This document shows, piece by piece, positions 36,647-47,957 of a stretch of DNA of 64,000 nucleotides. Positions within the stretch are counted from its first letter, which is position 1; every line of letters begins with the position of its first letter. The notes under the pieces were generated by a model that did no database searches, was not told where the DNA came from, and saw nothing but the letters and a program-made list of their open reading frames with translations. The stretch is from Blasia pusilla (taxonomy: Eukaryota; Marchantiophyta; Marchantiopsida; Blasiales): positions 15,500,001 to 15,564,000 of the forward strand of contig CM114271.1 in NCBI GenBank assembly GCA_050084515.1, given 5' to 3'. A program made the translations under genes and the position numbers.

Positions 36647-36796
36647 GACCACAGTTCACAGTCGAATAACGTGGGTGGAGCTGGATCAGGAGGCGGTGCT
36701 GACCGCAGTTAACAGTCGAATAACGTGGGTGGAACTGCATCAGGAGGCGGTGCTGACCACAGTTCACAGTGGGTGGAGGTGGATCAGGAGGCGGAG
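36647..36796. repeat. 54-bp tandem repeat, three units
   Basis: Units 36647-36700 and 36701-36754 differ by a few bases. The third (36755-36796) lacks about 12 bases. Each contains GACCACAGTT-like and GGATCAGGAGGCGG words. The array ends about 70 bases before the uL6c start codon, so it lies in the promoter or 5' untranslated region. Confidence 0.85.
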
Positions 36797-36866
36797 AGGG
36801 GTGAGGTATGCGAATAGATAGCGAAGAACAGCAATCCCGGCCTCTCTGCTCCAGAGCTCCTCGGCT

Positions 36867-37891
36867 ATGGCGTCCCTGCACTGCGTTTTGGGTTCCTGTC
36901 ACGCACCCAGGTGGGCGAATTCCTCCGCTACCTATTTGAGATGAGACTTCTCGTGTAGTTATGCCTTTTTATTTGTATTGTTTGATGAGTTTGCAACCCG
37001 TGAGGGCAATGTTGCGCGGAGAGGAAGGGTTTAAGATTTTGTGCGCAAAATGAGTAACTGACTGTTTATGGCGGTTGGTCATGGATGAGAAGTGGCATAC
37101 GAAGCACGTTCACAGGTGATGCAGTGGTTGCAAGACCGTGTGCAGTTTCGACTTCCTCCAGTTCAGGGGTTCTGAGAATCGAATGTAAGGAATCTCGGAT
37201 TGGAAAGGCACCCATTGATGTGCCTAAGAATGTAACCCTCACTCTGGATGGACAGAGTTTGCTCGTCAAGGGTCCTCTTGGGGAGCTTAGCAGATCTTAC
37301 CCTCGCGAGGTGCAGCTAACTCGCGATGAGTCCGGGAAGCTTATTGTCACCAGAGCCATGGACACTCGCAAAGCTCGACAAATGCACGGACTTTTCCGGT
37401 CTCTCTCTCTCTCTCTCTCCGATATACAGCTTCCACCCAATCGAATTTGTTTGTGCCCTGACGTTGCGAATAATCTTAGCAGGCAATCTGATGAGCATGA
37501 AAAATGAATGAGCACTCAATTTTTTCTCACTGGAATCGTTTTGTGTGTGATCAGAACTCTCACCGACAACATGGTGGTCGGAGTGACAAAGGGATTCGAG
37601 AAGAAGCTGCAGCTCATTGGTGTTGGATACCGTTCTGCTATCGACGGAAAGGAGCTGACACTGAATTTGGGATTCTCCCATCAAGTAAGGCTGCCGATTC
37701 CGGATGGCCTTACCGTGAAAGTGGAGGAGAACACCAAATTGACCATATCAGGACGTGATAAGTGTGCAGTAGGAGATTTTGCAGCTGCCATTAGGTCTTG
37801 GAGGCCCCCTGAACCATACAAAGGCAAGGGTATTAAGTACCAAGATGAGGTCATCAGACGCAAGGAGGGCAAAGTAGGAAAGAAGAAGTAG
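36867..37891 (+). CDS. RPL6: Plastid 50S ribosomal protein uL6c (RPL6), nuclear-encoded
   Basis: Exons 36867-36910, 37090-37398 and 37555-37891 join in phase to about 229 residues. The first 50 residues (MASLHC..., Ser- and Arg-rich) look like a chloroplast transit peptide. The mature part starts near [15 protein letters not shown], as in plant RPL6 proteins. Family signatures follow: [50 protein letters not shown], and the C-terminal [25 protein letters not shown]. uL6 binds 23S rRNA near the factor-binding site of the bacterial-type ribosome. Length fits the family. The second donor is GTCTCT followed by a CT microsatellite, a weak splice site. Start ATG 36867 is supported by the transit-peptide-like exon. 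Confidence 0.95.
37399..37422. repeat. CT microsatellite at a splice donor
   Basis: About ten CT units directly follow the uL6c second-exon boundary, so the intron begins GTCTCTCT. The splice position is fixed by the protein (GLFR joined to TLTDN). Confidence 0.85.
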
Positions 37892-38199
37892 AACTTGTTC
37901 TTGAGTAGTCTAAGTTTAAATTCTTTAGCGAAAATTGTGTCATGTACCTGCGCGAAGTACATGGCTCTTCGTTTTCCATTATCAAAATAGAATGGGATTA
38001 TTCCTACTCCAGCAGCGTGATTATTTGAGGTGTTGGGTGCGTCAAATGGGATGTGGATTTCTCTCAACTGGAACGTAATCATACCCTCTACACGGGGTCT
38101 GGGAGCGTCCGGGCATCTGTAGTGCGTTTGGATGACGGATGGAGTAGGGTGACGGTGTTTCAGGTGAAAAGTAAGACGTCTAGGGCGTGCTGGATACAT

Positions 38200-41100
38200 G
38201 TGTGCACGAGTTCTAGCGGTTCAGCACAGTGGTTGAGAGTTCTTCCGCTGGGTTAGTGAAGGTGGATTTGAAATTGAACAAGATGTTGTAGATGGATTTT
38301 GTTCCTTGTGATAACAATGCGCGTGCTATAGGCAAATTAGATAACGTAAGGTCTTCCACCATTGTGCGTTCCCTGATGATTGAAATCATCAGGGAACCCT
38401 GTAGAACCCTGATCACTACTTCTTCCATCAACGCACCTACCCAATCGCGTAGCTCTGGAATCGCGTGCTTATATACCTCAGCCTGGGCCCGTGATTCGGC
38501 ATTCCCATACGCACGCTCGTGACATTTGACACTTCGAAGCTGTTGACAAAGCTCGACGTACCACCATTGGAATGAGCTCTGATGAGTTCAGGTCTACGCA
38601 CCAGGCCTCGATCTGGATGGCAAGCGCTAGGTCGAACAGGCTTGGTGGGTTTCCCACGGTTCCCACCTTTGTCTAGAAGCGTGACATCCAATTTGTATGC
38701 GGCCCCTCCGACTTTGAGGTCGATGTAGAGTTAGTAATGTGGCCGATGGAAATATGAAAATTATTATTCTAGTCAGAGATGGTGGTACGAATCAGCGTAC
38801 ACAAATTAATGAGGGTCTATACAAATTAATTTTTTATTTTTTTATAATTAAATTTATGAGTGGCAAATATAAATGTGTTTACAAATAAACAAACACACTC
38901 TTATAATAATATAAATATATAATGACAAATATAAATATGTTTACAAATAAGAAAATATTTTCTTACAATAATATAGATATGTTTTTTTCGGACATAAATG
39001 TATTTGCAAATCCAAAAAGAAATAGTATTTTAAATAATAATATAAATATATTTTATTATGACGCCAAAGACATTTGGATCCGATAAACCTAGATGTATTT
39101 GCAAATCAAAAAATAGTATTTTAAATAATAATATAAATATGTTTTATTATGAAGCCAAATTGGAGCCGGTAAGCCTACCACAGCCAGGCGTGTAAAGGGA
39201 ATGTCCCTCGGTATGAAATCTCTTTGTGTCGGGGTCCCATAATTTGCACGCCCTTGAATGATTTTAGCTCCAATCCGATTGAGATCCTATGTTCTTTATC
39301 TAGGAATTGGATCCCTTTCATTAAGTAACAAGTAAAATCCATGTTATCATAAAAACGAATATGTAACATCACAAAGAAGAGACGAAGAAAAGAATGAAAG
39401 AAAATGGCAACAATTTAACTCAACTTCATAACTTTGGTTGGTCAAGCCTCAATTAATTGCGAAACGAGTTGTTATTGAACTTTAATATTATCGTTTCAAC
39501 ACAGATTTGATGAAAACTTTTAGAAAAATATCGAAGGAGTTCGCAATTTTTCAATGTTGTGTACTCTAGTTTGTCTACTTGAAGTAGATTTCAAATGCGC
39601 CATTATGGGCTCCAGCAAGTGAGAAGTGAAGAAGCCATCATCACAATTTGCAACCGTGGCCAAGTGGTAGGCCCACACATGGTGGCAAAATTTAAGCTGA
39701 AACCTTTGAATTTGCCAACATGGCGATGCACCTTTAGAACATTGAAAACTTCCTTCTTATCCTTCATTTACAATCGCTAATGATTCTCTGACCTAGTGAT
39801 TCACAATCTACTGGAACAGGTCTATTCTTTCCGTCCTATGGACACAGATGGGAGCGCACGTCACTCGATCCTCGCGCCCAAGTTCCATCCACTCTTCTAC
39901 TGTTTGGGCTAATTGGTACCGCGTTCGGCCTACCCCTGTTCATTGCCATCCGCAGTCATTCCCCCTTTTTGGAAGCATCAGGATTAATGTGAACGTGCTT
40001 TTCGGCGGGAGTGAGAGTTTTGCCAGTGTTCTGCACGTTTACCCCGTCTGAACTTCTGCAAACAACGAGAGAAGAGGTTCCCATCTTGCAACCATCTTCA
40101 ATTCGGCAATTTTAGAAGCCAGAATGGGAGTGGGAGACCAGGGTTGCAGGAGAAAGTTCCTAGTAGGGAGCGTGTAAATATGCAAGCTCAGTTCCCAGAA
40201 GTTCCCTCAAAATCTCAGTTCGTCATTTGGGTCACTTAGAAGATGGAGCTGTAAAAAATTGACGAAGTTCTGTAGAGAGACTACATCAGAAGTGATGTGG
40301 AGAGATAATGCCATTTGTATTGAGGAAAAGCAATACCATGTGTATTGAGGAAAGACAATACCGTATATACTGAGGAAAGACAATGCTAGGTGTATTGACA
40401 ATACCGTATGTATTGAGGAAAGACTACCAGACGTATTGTGTGTCCCACGCTTCCCCCAGGTATCACTTCAAAGTTCAGATAAGACCTATCATTCACGAGT
40501 CCCTCATTCCGCCAAGTCTGTTGTCTTATGAAATGCGGATGGATATCTGTGATTTCTCTCAATTAAACTGCCCATGGAACCATTCTTTACTAACCATCTA
40601 GTACTGGTTATGGATTACTCTCGAATCAGGGTTATCCTTGCGACTCGTCGAGTAATTCCCAAAGGGTAATCTAAGCTAACCCTCATGAATCCGAGTTCGA
40701 AAGTTTCCCTGGGTTAAGGGCCTTGAGAATCCGGAATCCAGAGGGTGGCCACAACACTTACGTAGTGAAGGATTAGGCCCCGCTATTTCAAATCACTCCC
40801 AAAACGCAACCATGCAGCCCTTCGTTTTGTTAACCCAACTTCCACACAATAAGCACACTTACGTGCAGGAAAATGATATTTCATATCTTCAGGATGCAAC
40901 AGCATTCACCCTTGACCTCCAAATGAGCTCCTCGAGTGAGCCCCAAGAATGTGCTTGGACCTCCTGCCCCACCAACAGGGTTTGGGCTCGGAGATAATAA
41001 GCCAAGTAGATGTCATCGGGTGCAGAATGACACTTTGTTGTGGTTTTACATTTTATGTGACAGTTTGTAGACATTCAACGGTGTAAATTTCAGCCTTACT

Positions 41101-41411
41101 ACTGCTAGCAAACTCGAATGGTAGGCAGAATAAGACGAGCTTAATCCAACCATCCTCATGAAACCTCAAGTCTAATGACAGGCCCCCATGATTTGAAGGT
41201 TCTAAGGACGCAAGCTTTGAACAGCAGATAGAAATGAGCATATGCCATGGATTGACAAAAATTTGCCAAGGATACAATTCTGTTTGATTTGATTGACTCG
41301 ACAAGAACCTGTAAGGAATTAGGACAAAAATTATCAGGTCCCGAAATGGCAACCAGCAGCTGGATTGCCAGGGCAACAAAAAGCCACACTGAGCACACTT
41401 TCTGGGTTCCT
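38200..41411. other. Between uL6c and eL20: no gene recognised
   Basis: Minus-strand frames at 38213-38691 give peptides without a known domain; a stop and a frame change separate them. 38760-39160 is AT-rich with repeated words such as AATAATATAAATATG. 39600-41400 has more balanced composition and may include the 3' untranslated region of eL20. Confidence 0.35.
40309..40438. repeat. 25-bp minisatellite, five to six units
   Basis: Degenerate units of about 25 bases with TACCATGTGTATTGAGGAAA-type sequence; one unit is shortened. There is no coding significance. Confidence 0.8.
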
Positions 41412-43327
41412 TCAGACAAATGTGTTAGGCCTGGTTGCCTTGTAGGTGGTCTTCAACTTCCTGGAAGGAGGTCGGATCTTGCGGTAGATCAGAGGGAATT
41501 TGATTTTCGACTCCTCTGACTGCTCCGTACTATCACGCTTCTTTTCGTGGAACTGCTTCGTATTCTCACGCTTGCAGAGGGAATCAGGTACGGTCGCGGT
41601 CTTGATGATCTGAATGCAAGGAAAGCGAACTCTGTGGCGAGAAGCCATCTCATCGTACATCTGCTCCACGGCTCCGTTCAAGGTGATATCTCGGTACTCC
41701 TTGTACATGTTATGGTAACCTGTCCTACTTTGATACCTAACCCAGATACCAAAATTCTTGATTGTAGTCGGGTTTTTCTCAAATATCTGCAATGATTTCC
41801 CCACGTCGAGACTCTCAGCTTACAAGAGATACCAACGACATCGGAACACATCATGATGGTCTGTTGATGTTCCAGCACTACGCCAAACAGTGTTCAGAAT
41901 GAATGGGACATTTTCGACTATTAGGAATAAAATCAAAACGAAGAATACAGTGCCGGAAACTGGAAGAAGAGTCCATATATCCACATCTACAAGGCGATTG
42001 GCACATATCCAGCGCCAATTCTCGAAGACCTAATGAGAGAGATAAGTACCTCATTGATCGCAAGCATTTGACCGTGAGACTTCTTCACCTTTTTCAACTT
42101 CCTGAGGAAGTACCTGAAATAGTACAGAAACAATGATGAGACCCGATAGCCGGCACCTGAGTACAGAGACAGTTGCGTGGACACAGGCAGTTGAACTAGA
42201 ACTTTGGGTGTACACGAACAAAACCTCGGAACCGGACGCAACAAACGAGCATACAAATGAAGGGATCGTGATGGATGAACTCACCAAAATTTGGACTTAG
42301 CTCGCACCTCATTAGTTGCCCAGAGCTTCATCCGGTAAATCTTAGGAGACTCATTGGTGGGGGTCGGCAAGGCGCGGCCAACCACCTGATACTGGTGAAA
42401 CTGCACATTGAAGAGATCCAGAATAGTGACATACCATTACTTTCAAAAGAAGTTCTAATCACCACATCTGCCATACGAAACGGGGAGCGACCGACTGCTA
42501 TGCCGTAGGCGACACAGGCCCTAAATTAGTCTCGGAAATAATCGGGACGGGAACCAACATAGTGGGGTTCGTTTGAATCCCCGCCGTAGCGACAACCTAT
42601 GTCACATTTCTACCAAGGAATGGATTTCCCGGAATGTCCTCAACCTGCCAATTACTAACGTTCTATTCAATAGACAACAATCCTCCAACCCTTCAAGGCC
42701 TCGTTACACTAATTTGGAAACTTCTAGAGAACACCTATACTTCATTTACAAGTTTTCTTGAAGGCACTGGCTGCGCTCGCAGTACGTGCAGCTGCTACGC
42801 AATCCGGGAGGGTGCATGTCGGGGAAGAGAATCAGCTGACAGACGGATGTTAGGATACGTTACAGAATTAGGTCCCACAACCCTCACTCGAAATAATGGA
42901 TCACTTCGACATGCCATTCTTCTTAGAGTACTTCTGATCCTCAAACTACAGAGTGCCCTGCTGCTGGGTACGGCGGCTGTGTGTATGATTCCCGAGGGTA
43001 GCTAATACTCGCATGCGCGCAGCATTTGCCGGTGGCAGACCAAAACAGAAAAAGAAAAGGATACGCTACGACGATGAGCCCACTCAAACTAGGTTTACAC
43101 ACTTACAGTTCGCTTGGGAAATTGCTTCTAACCTTACATCTAGTGTCTGGACATACGCAGATATCTGTGCTGAACACCGCTTCAATGAATCAGGAGTCAC
43201 AATAGACTCTTCCCGGTTAAAATCGACAACGAATTACAAATATTCTTTGGTTTGACATACAACAAGAATTGGGAGATCTGAAACAGGTGGGTGACGACAT
43301 TTCGGTAGTACATACCCGAAAACTCAT
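41412..43327 (-). CDS. RPL18A: Cytosolic 60S ribosomal protein eL20 (RPL18a)
   Basis: Exons (5' to 3'): 43316-43327 (12 nt, MSFR), 42285-42400, 42050-42113, 41412-41786. All introns are GT-AG and phases fit, giving 188 residues. The sequence follows the family from end to end: [105 protein letters not shown], and the C-terminal [17 protein letters not shown]. eL20 is an outer 60S subunit protein. The family is usually about 178 residues. The extra length comes from a charged insertion ([12 protein letters not shown]) between KQFH and SKIKFP, where relatives have one residue. The tiny first exon is inferred from its match to the family N-terminus and a good GTATGT donor. Confidence 0.95.
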
Positions 43328-46300
43328 CTTTGAAACGCACTTCACTCCACCGCGATTGGAACAGCAAGTGTTAGAGCACGCAGAGCTCCAACTGCGAGAA
43401 AGGAGCTGCAGAGGCAGGGGAGTGGCGCTTTAGAACAGCAATGTTGTTACCCCGCCCGAGCAGCGCTGCTCTGAACCCGTAGCCCTAAATTGGACGGCAG
43501 ACAAGATCCGCATCTAATGGCTAGCAGTTGCCCTAATACAAACCACGGTTTCAACACTCCGTCGGAAACTCCGACGCCTGGTTTAGTGGCAACCACAGTT
43601 CGTTTGCCTTGACAGACTGCGTGAAAATGTGTGAAGTTACTAGAGGTCGAAGGGCAATACTTAGCCGTGGGACTTCTTTCATGATGTATTCTTTTAACTA
43701 GTTAGCATTTTTTTAACTAGATAAAGCTCGTGCTATTGAAAAATATATATAATATATATATATATATATCCAAAATTATTTAATTTATTTTTATTTCTTA
43801 AATATTAAAAGATTAATAACGTTCCATTATTTTAAATCATTATATTCTTAAATTAAAATTTACATAATATCCCACTCCCCTAAATAGTTTCACCTTTCCA
43901 TAAAAGTTTAAATAATACCTACTCTTCCCTTTCTATTCCTTCCACCAAAATAATATCTATTTATTAAAGAATTATTTCATTATAATTAATGAAATCATTT
44001 CCTTCCTCCATTCGAATTCATTTTCCCTTCTCAAAATATCAAGTGTGAACTAAGGGACAAAATTGAGAACTTGTTACAATTTTATGTTGTTATCTCACTA
44101 TTTTGTCTTATAATGCATATAGGGTTGCAAATAGTAATGTAGATTAGTAAAAGTGCACCATGAAGGAAGGATCATTTTCTTTTATGAAATTTTTAATTTA
44201 AATTTTCAAAAAAAAATAAAGGAAATTTTATATAAAGGAAGAAAGGAAAATTTGAAAAGATGAAGAGGAAATGAACAAAGTGATAAAAAGTATAAGAATG
44301 CATGGTAACTTATGGAAACATCACTTTGTACACCTTTTTGACTTTTTGAATATATTTTTAATTTCATAATTTTTATTTTGCAGTATGGTGTGTTGTGCGT
44401 ATACACATCGCTACACAACATACATCGCTGTCATTGAACATACACACAAACATGCAAAATCAATCAAATCTCTCACAACAAGCTCTCCATGGTATGCTCT
44501 CTCTCATATGTCAAACCAAACTCACTTTCCTAATAAGAGGCTTGGGTTACACACACAAAGCAAGGAGGACCATAGCTCCGCCGCCTCATGCCAAGAGGTT
44601 CAACAAAGAGAGAATGAGCTCTCAAGCTCTCTCTCTTGGAAGTATATCCCCTTCCCTCTCCCAAGCTCTCTCCACGATAACCTATGCGTGTAGGTCACCT
44701 TCTTAGCTCTTAACTTACTGTACCGGGTCAAGGGTCACTCCCAAAGTGGAAAATCAATAATACCACAAACGATAACTTAATCGAATTAGTAAGTTCCTCA
44801 ATATGGCTCCAAATGAGCCGAAATGAAGGGAAAACTTGTTCTCTCAGGTTACCCGTGCCCTCACCAGGTTATCCCCAATCTCTTAAGGCTTTCATCCAAT
44901 ATCTTTGAAGGCGCTCTACTAGATCTCGTCGATCTATCCCAACAGACGTGACAGGTGGGAGAGTAGTCTCATTGAGTCATTGCTATGATATAAGTATCCT
45001 TGTTTTAAGTGCGTATGGTTGTATATGTTGTCGTGTGGAAGCGAGTGCTTGAGAGTGTATCTTGATATGAGACTCGTGTAATATCCCAATATGGGAAGTG
45101 TGTAGGATTAGTATTAGTCAATTTGGTAGTATACCAATATGTGTGTTATGTCATGCTCTAGGATTTGGTTGTAATCAATGGTAGTCACCACTTTATTGTG
45201 TGAGTTGGTGACATGTTGTCATTACTAGTGGTATTGAGTGAGTGGTAGCATATGAGTTTTGATAGTGTGTGGTTGTTGCCAATGGTGGTGTATGAGGCAC
45301 CGTGTTGTTATTTTGGCATTCTCTTAGAGTTCTCATGGAGATTATGGTGCAAGTAATCTCTTAGTCACTAGGAACTAAACAACACAACACTTAACCTACA
45401 CTCTCTCAGACGAAGATGTGTACGACACAATATCAAGAGGCGCGGTGCAAGAACATTGTATGCTTATCTATTCTCTCATCAACACTGAACAACTATAAAC
45501 TTGGGCATCCCACGTGGGCTTATATCCCCACATCCTCATACATTAATAATGCACCTAACATCTTCACAAAATGCCAAACTACTATAAATATCTAAAACCC
45601 AAAATTCCCTGACAAGTGTAGGAAAAAGACTAGAATGAGTGACTTGAAACCAATGTCAATTTGGCTCCTCACATTTTGCAACTCAACCCTAGCTTGGTCA
45701 TGAAACAACTCCTCTCTTCAGCAAGCCGTACTCCTTAATGCTGATGTGATGCAATCATATTTTGATGGTGGGGATGATGTCGCCTTAAATGCCACAATGA
45801 CAATATGGAACAACTTCAAATAGCATGACACTTGATAATAGGATGCGGAAACTAGTGGCATCCCTTTTTCTGTCCTCAAAAACATGCTTTGCTCCTCAAC
45901 GCTGGTGTAGTTGGGCGATTGAGATCGTGCAGTGGAGCCACAAGCGACACATTGCAAAAGGTCACATGACATTTGGGACACTACTTATAGTAGGTCGATG
46001 ATGAGACAACTACAAACAACATTACCTGACCATACCTCATGTTTGTGCAAGGTGCCTCATTGAAAGTCACCTGCCACACACATACCTCACTCATATAAAC
46101 CTCATGTACCTACCAATTGCAATTGGGTCCACATCACTCATTTGCACATCCATTCCATGCTTCCTATATATCGTGGTGCATGAATCACTTCCGCCCATGC
46201 ATAAAAACAAAATGCAAAATTATTTCTAGAACACCCCCTTAGACTCTAGGGTAGACTCAAACCATCCTCCCATATACATACTCTAATTCCATATATGGAT

Positions 46301-46400
46301 TTATATACCCATTCACAACTTTACCACTTACTATCTACCTTACCCTAGACATTACCTATCTACTTACACACTTCCTACTACCTATCTACCTACTTACATC
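43328..46400. other. Upstream of eL20 into repeat DNA
   Basis: 43328-43680 is balanced in composition and probably holds the eL20 promoter; no clear TATA or telo-box was found. From 43740 (an AT-dinucleotide run) the DNA is AT-rich repeat. Near 44385 and 46490 two related segments share ACAACATACATCGCTG, a dispersed repeat. No gene was recognised. Confidence 0.4.
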
Positions 46401-47879
46401 CATTTTCTACGTCACCTTGCTCACTATGAGCATGCGCTCTATCCAACATACCAATCAATTCACAGTACTAGTCTCGGGAAACTGTCGTGCGAATCCACAT
46501 CGTCATACAACATACATCGCTGACATACCATACTCACATACATACATAACATTGACGAGAGCATCCACAAACATAAGTGTAACACAACTGAAATCCGTGA
46601 AAGACCTACTGTCATAAAAACACGTATAGAATCACATACAATCGAGCCAAACCCACTCCACGATGGGAGAATCTAGGTTGAAGCTTGCGGGAAACACCAT
46701 AGCCAAGAGCTCTACTCACTACCAAGACTAACTCCCAACGCAATAGGCTCAACTCAAAGAATTGACTGTTCTTTGGGTGCACTCCACACTATATCCTCCA
46801 ACCTAAGAGCGGGCCCTACTGGGAAAGTCACCCCCAACTGAGTAACCCCCAACCCTATGTATGAAACCGCATCTCTACCTAGCCACTACGGTCCTACAAA
46901 AGGTATGGCCTCTACTAGCACACTATACTCTACGACATAATCCGTATGGTCATGACAAAACCTATTCCCCATCAACATCTCACGTCCAATTAGGGCTTGC
47001 ACAACCCATTTATTTGCGAGTTGCTTAACATTTGAGGCCTATAAGCATTTTTTCTAAGTTGTAATGTTGGATTAGCTACAACTTCTACACCATTTTGTGA
47101 CACCATCTTCCCCTTTTCACAAAGTTACTCTTTATTTGTGGTCGAGACCCCAAAATCTGTCACCAAACCCAAAACAAATGCTTCTGCGCACTTGGATCTC
47201 ACTCTTGCCCTCATACACCATATATAAACCAAAGTGGCATATTACTTACTAACTTTCATGCACAATTACCATTCTCCCTCTCTCCATGCTACATGTAGCA
47301 ATCCATGTGTACTTCTTACATGTTCCCTCAAAATTGTTATTCCAAAAACTGGCTTATTTGCTATCCTCACAATAGTCCAATTGTGTAGAATTGCAAGTAT
47401 TCTCAATGGCAAAACATATAACTCCAACCAATATACATCCCTAAATTACTATCAAAACTACCTCTTCCTCATTATTACTTTTGGGTAGTTAAATCCAACC
47501 ATATTATAGTCTTGCATTGTGAACGTTTCCCTCACATTCTGACTTGAATGCTATCTCCAATATGGCAAAACCATCAACATGGAGCCACTATGCTTGCATG
47601 CATGTACTTGCAAGCAATCTCAATATGCACACTATCAATCAATCTCCAACAATGAAATTTTGGCTGCATACAACGTCACATTCCTTGGTATCCTTATATA
47701 AGCTCCAAGCCCCCCTATCACCCTTCACACCTAAGTCCACACCCATTGCAATCTAGTATTTGGCCTCTCGTTGTGAAAATCCCTAAAAACATGATGTTTG
47801 AACAATGCTATCATGACTTTGAGTTCAAAAGTTCCTAACAACTAGTTGGGCTTGATGATTCCAATGTAAAAGACACAAT

Positions 47880-47957
47880 AGAAGTAAATTGAGGGAGTCT
47901 TATGCGATTCATCCATTGATATCTTCTAATCGCATAAGACGCCCTCAATTTACTTCT
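47880..47957. repeat. Near-perfect 30-bp hairpin with extended pairing
   Basis: Arms 47880-47909 and 47928-47957 are reverse complements with one mismatch in 30. The loop is 18 nt. Weaker pairing continues outward for about 20 bases on each side (CCAATGTAAAAGACACA against the complement of the right flank). The shape is that of a foldback MITE or a plant miRNA-type precursor. Confidence 0.8.

Noticed and set aside
37681-38199. 172-codon minus-strand open frame
   Set aside because: It is antisense to uL6c exon 3 and its 3' flank. The sense strand encodes a conserved ribosomal protein, so this frame is a by-product.
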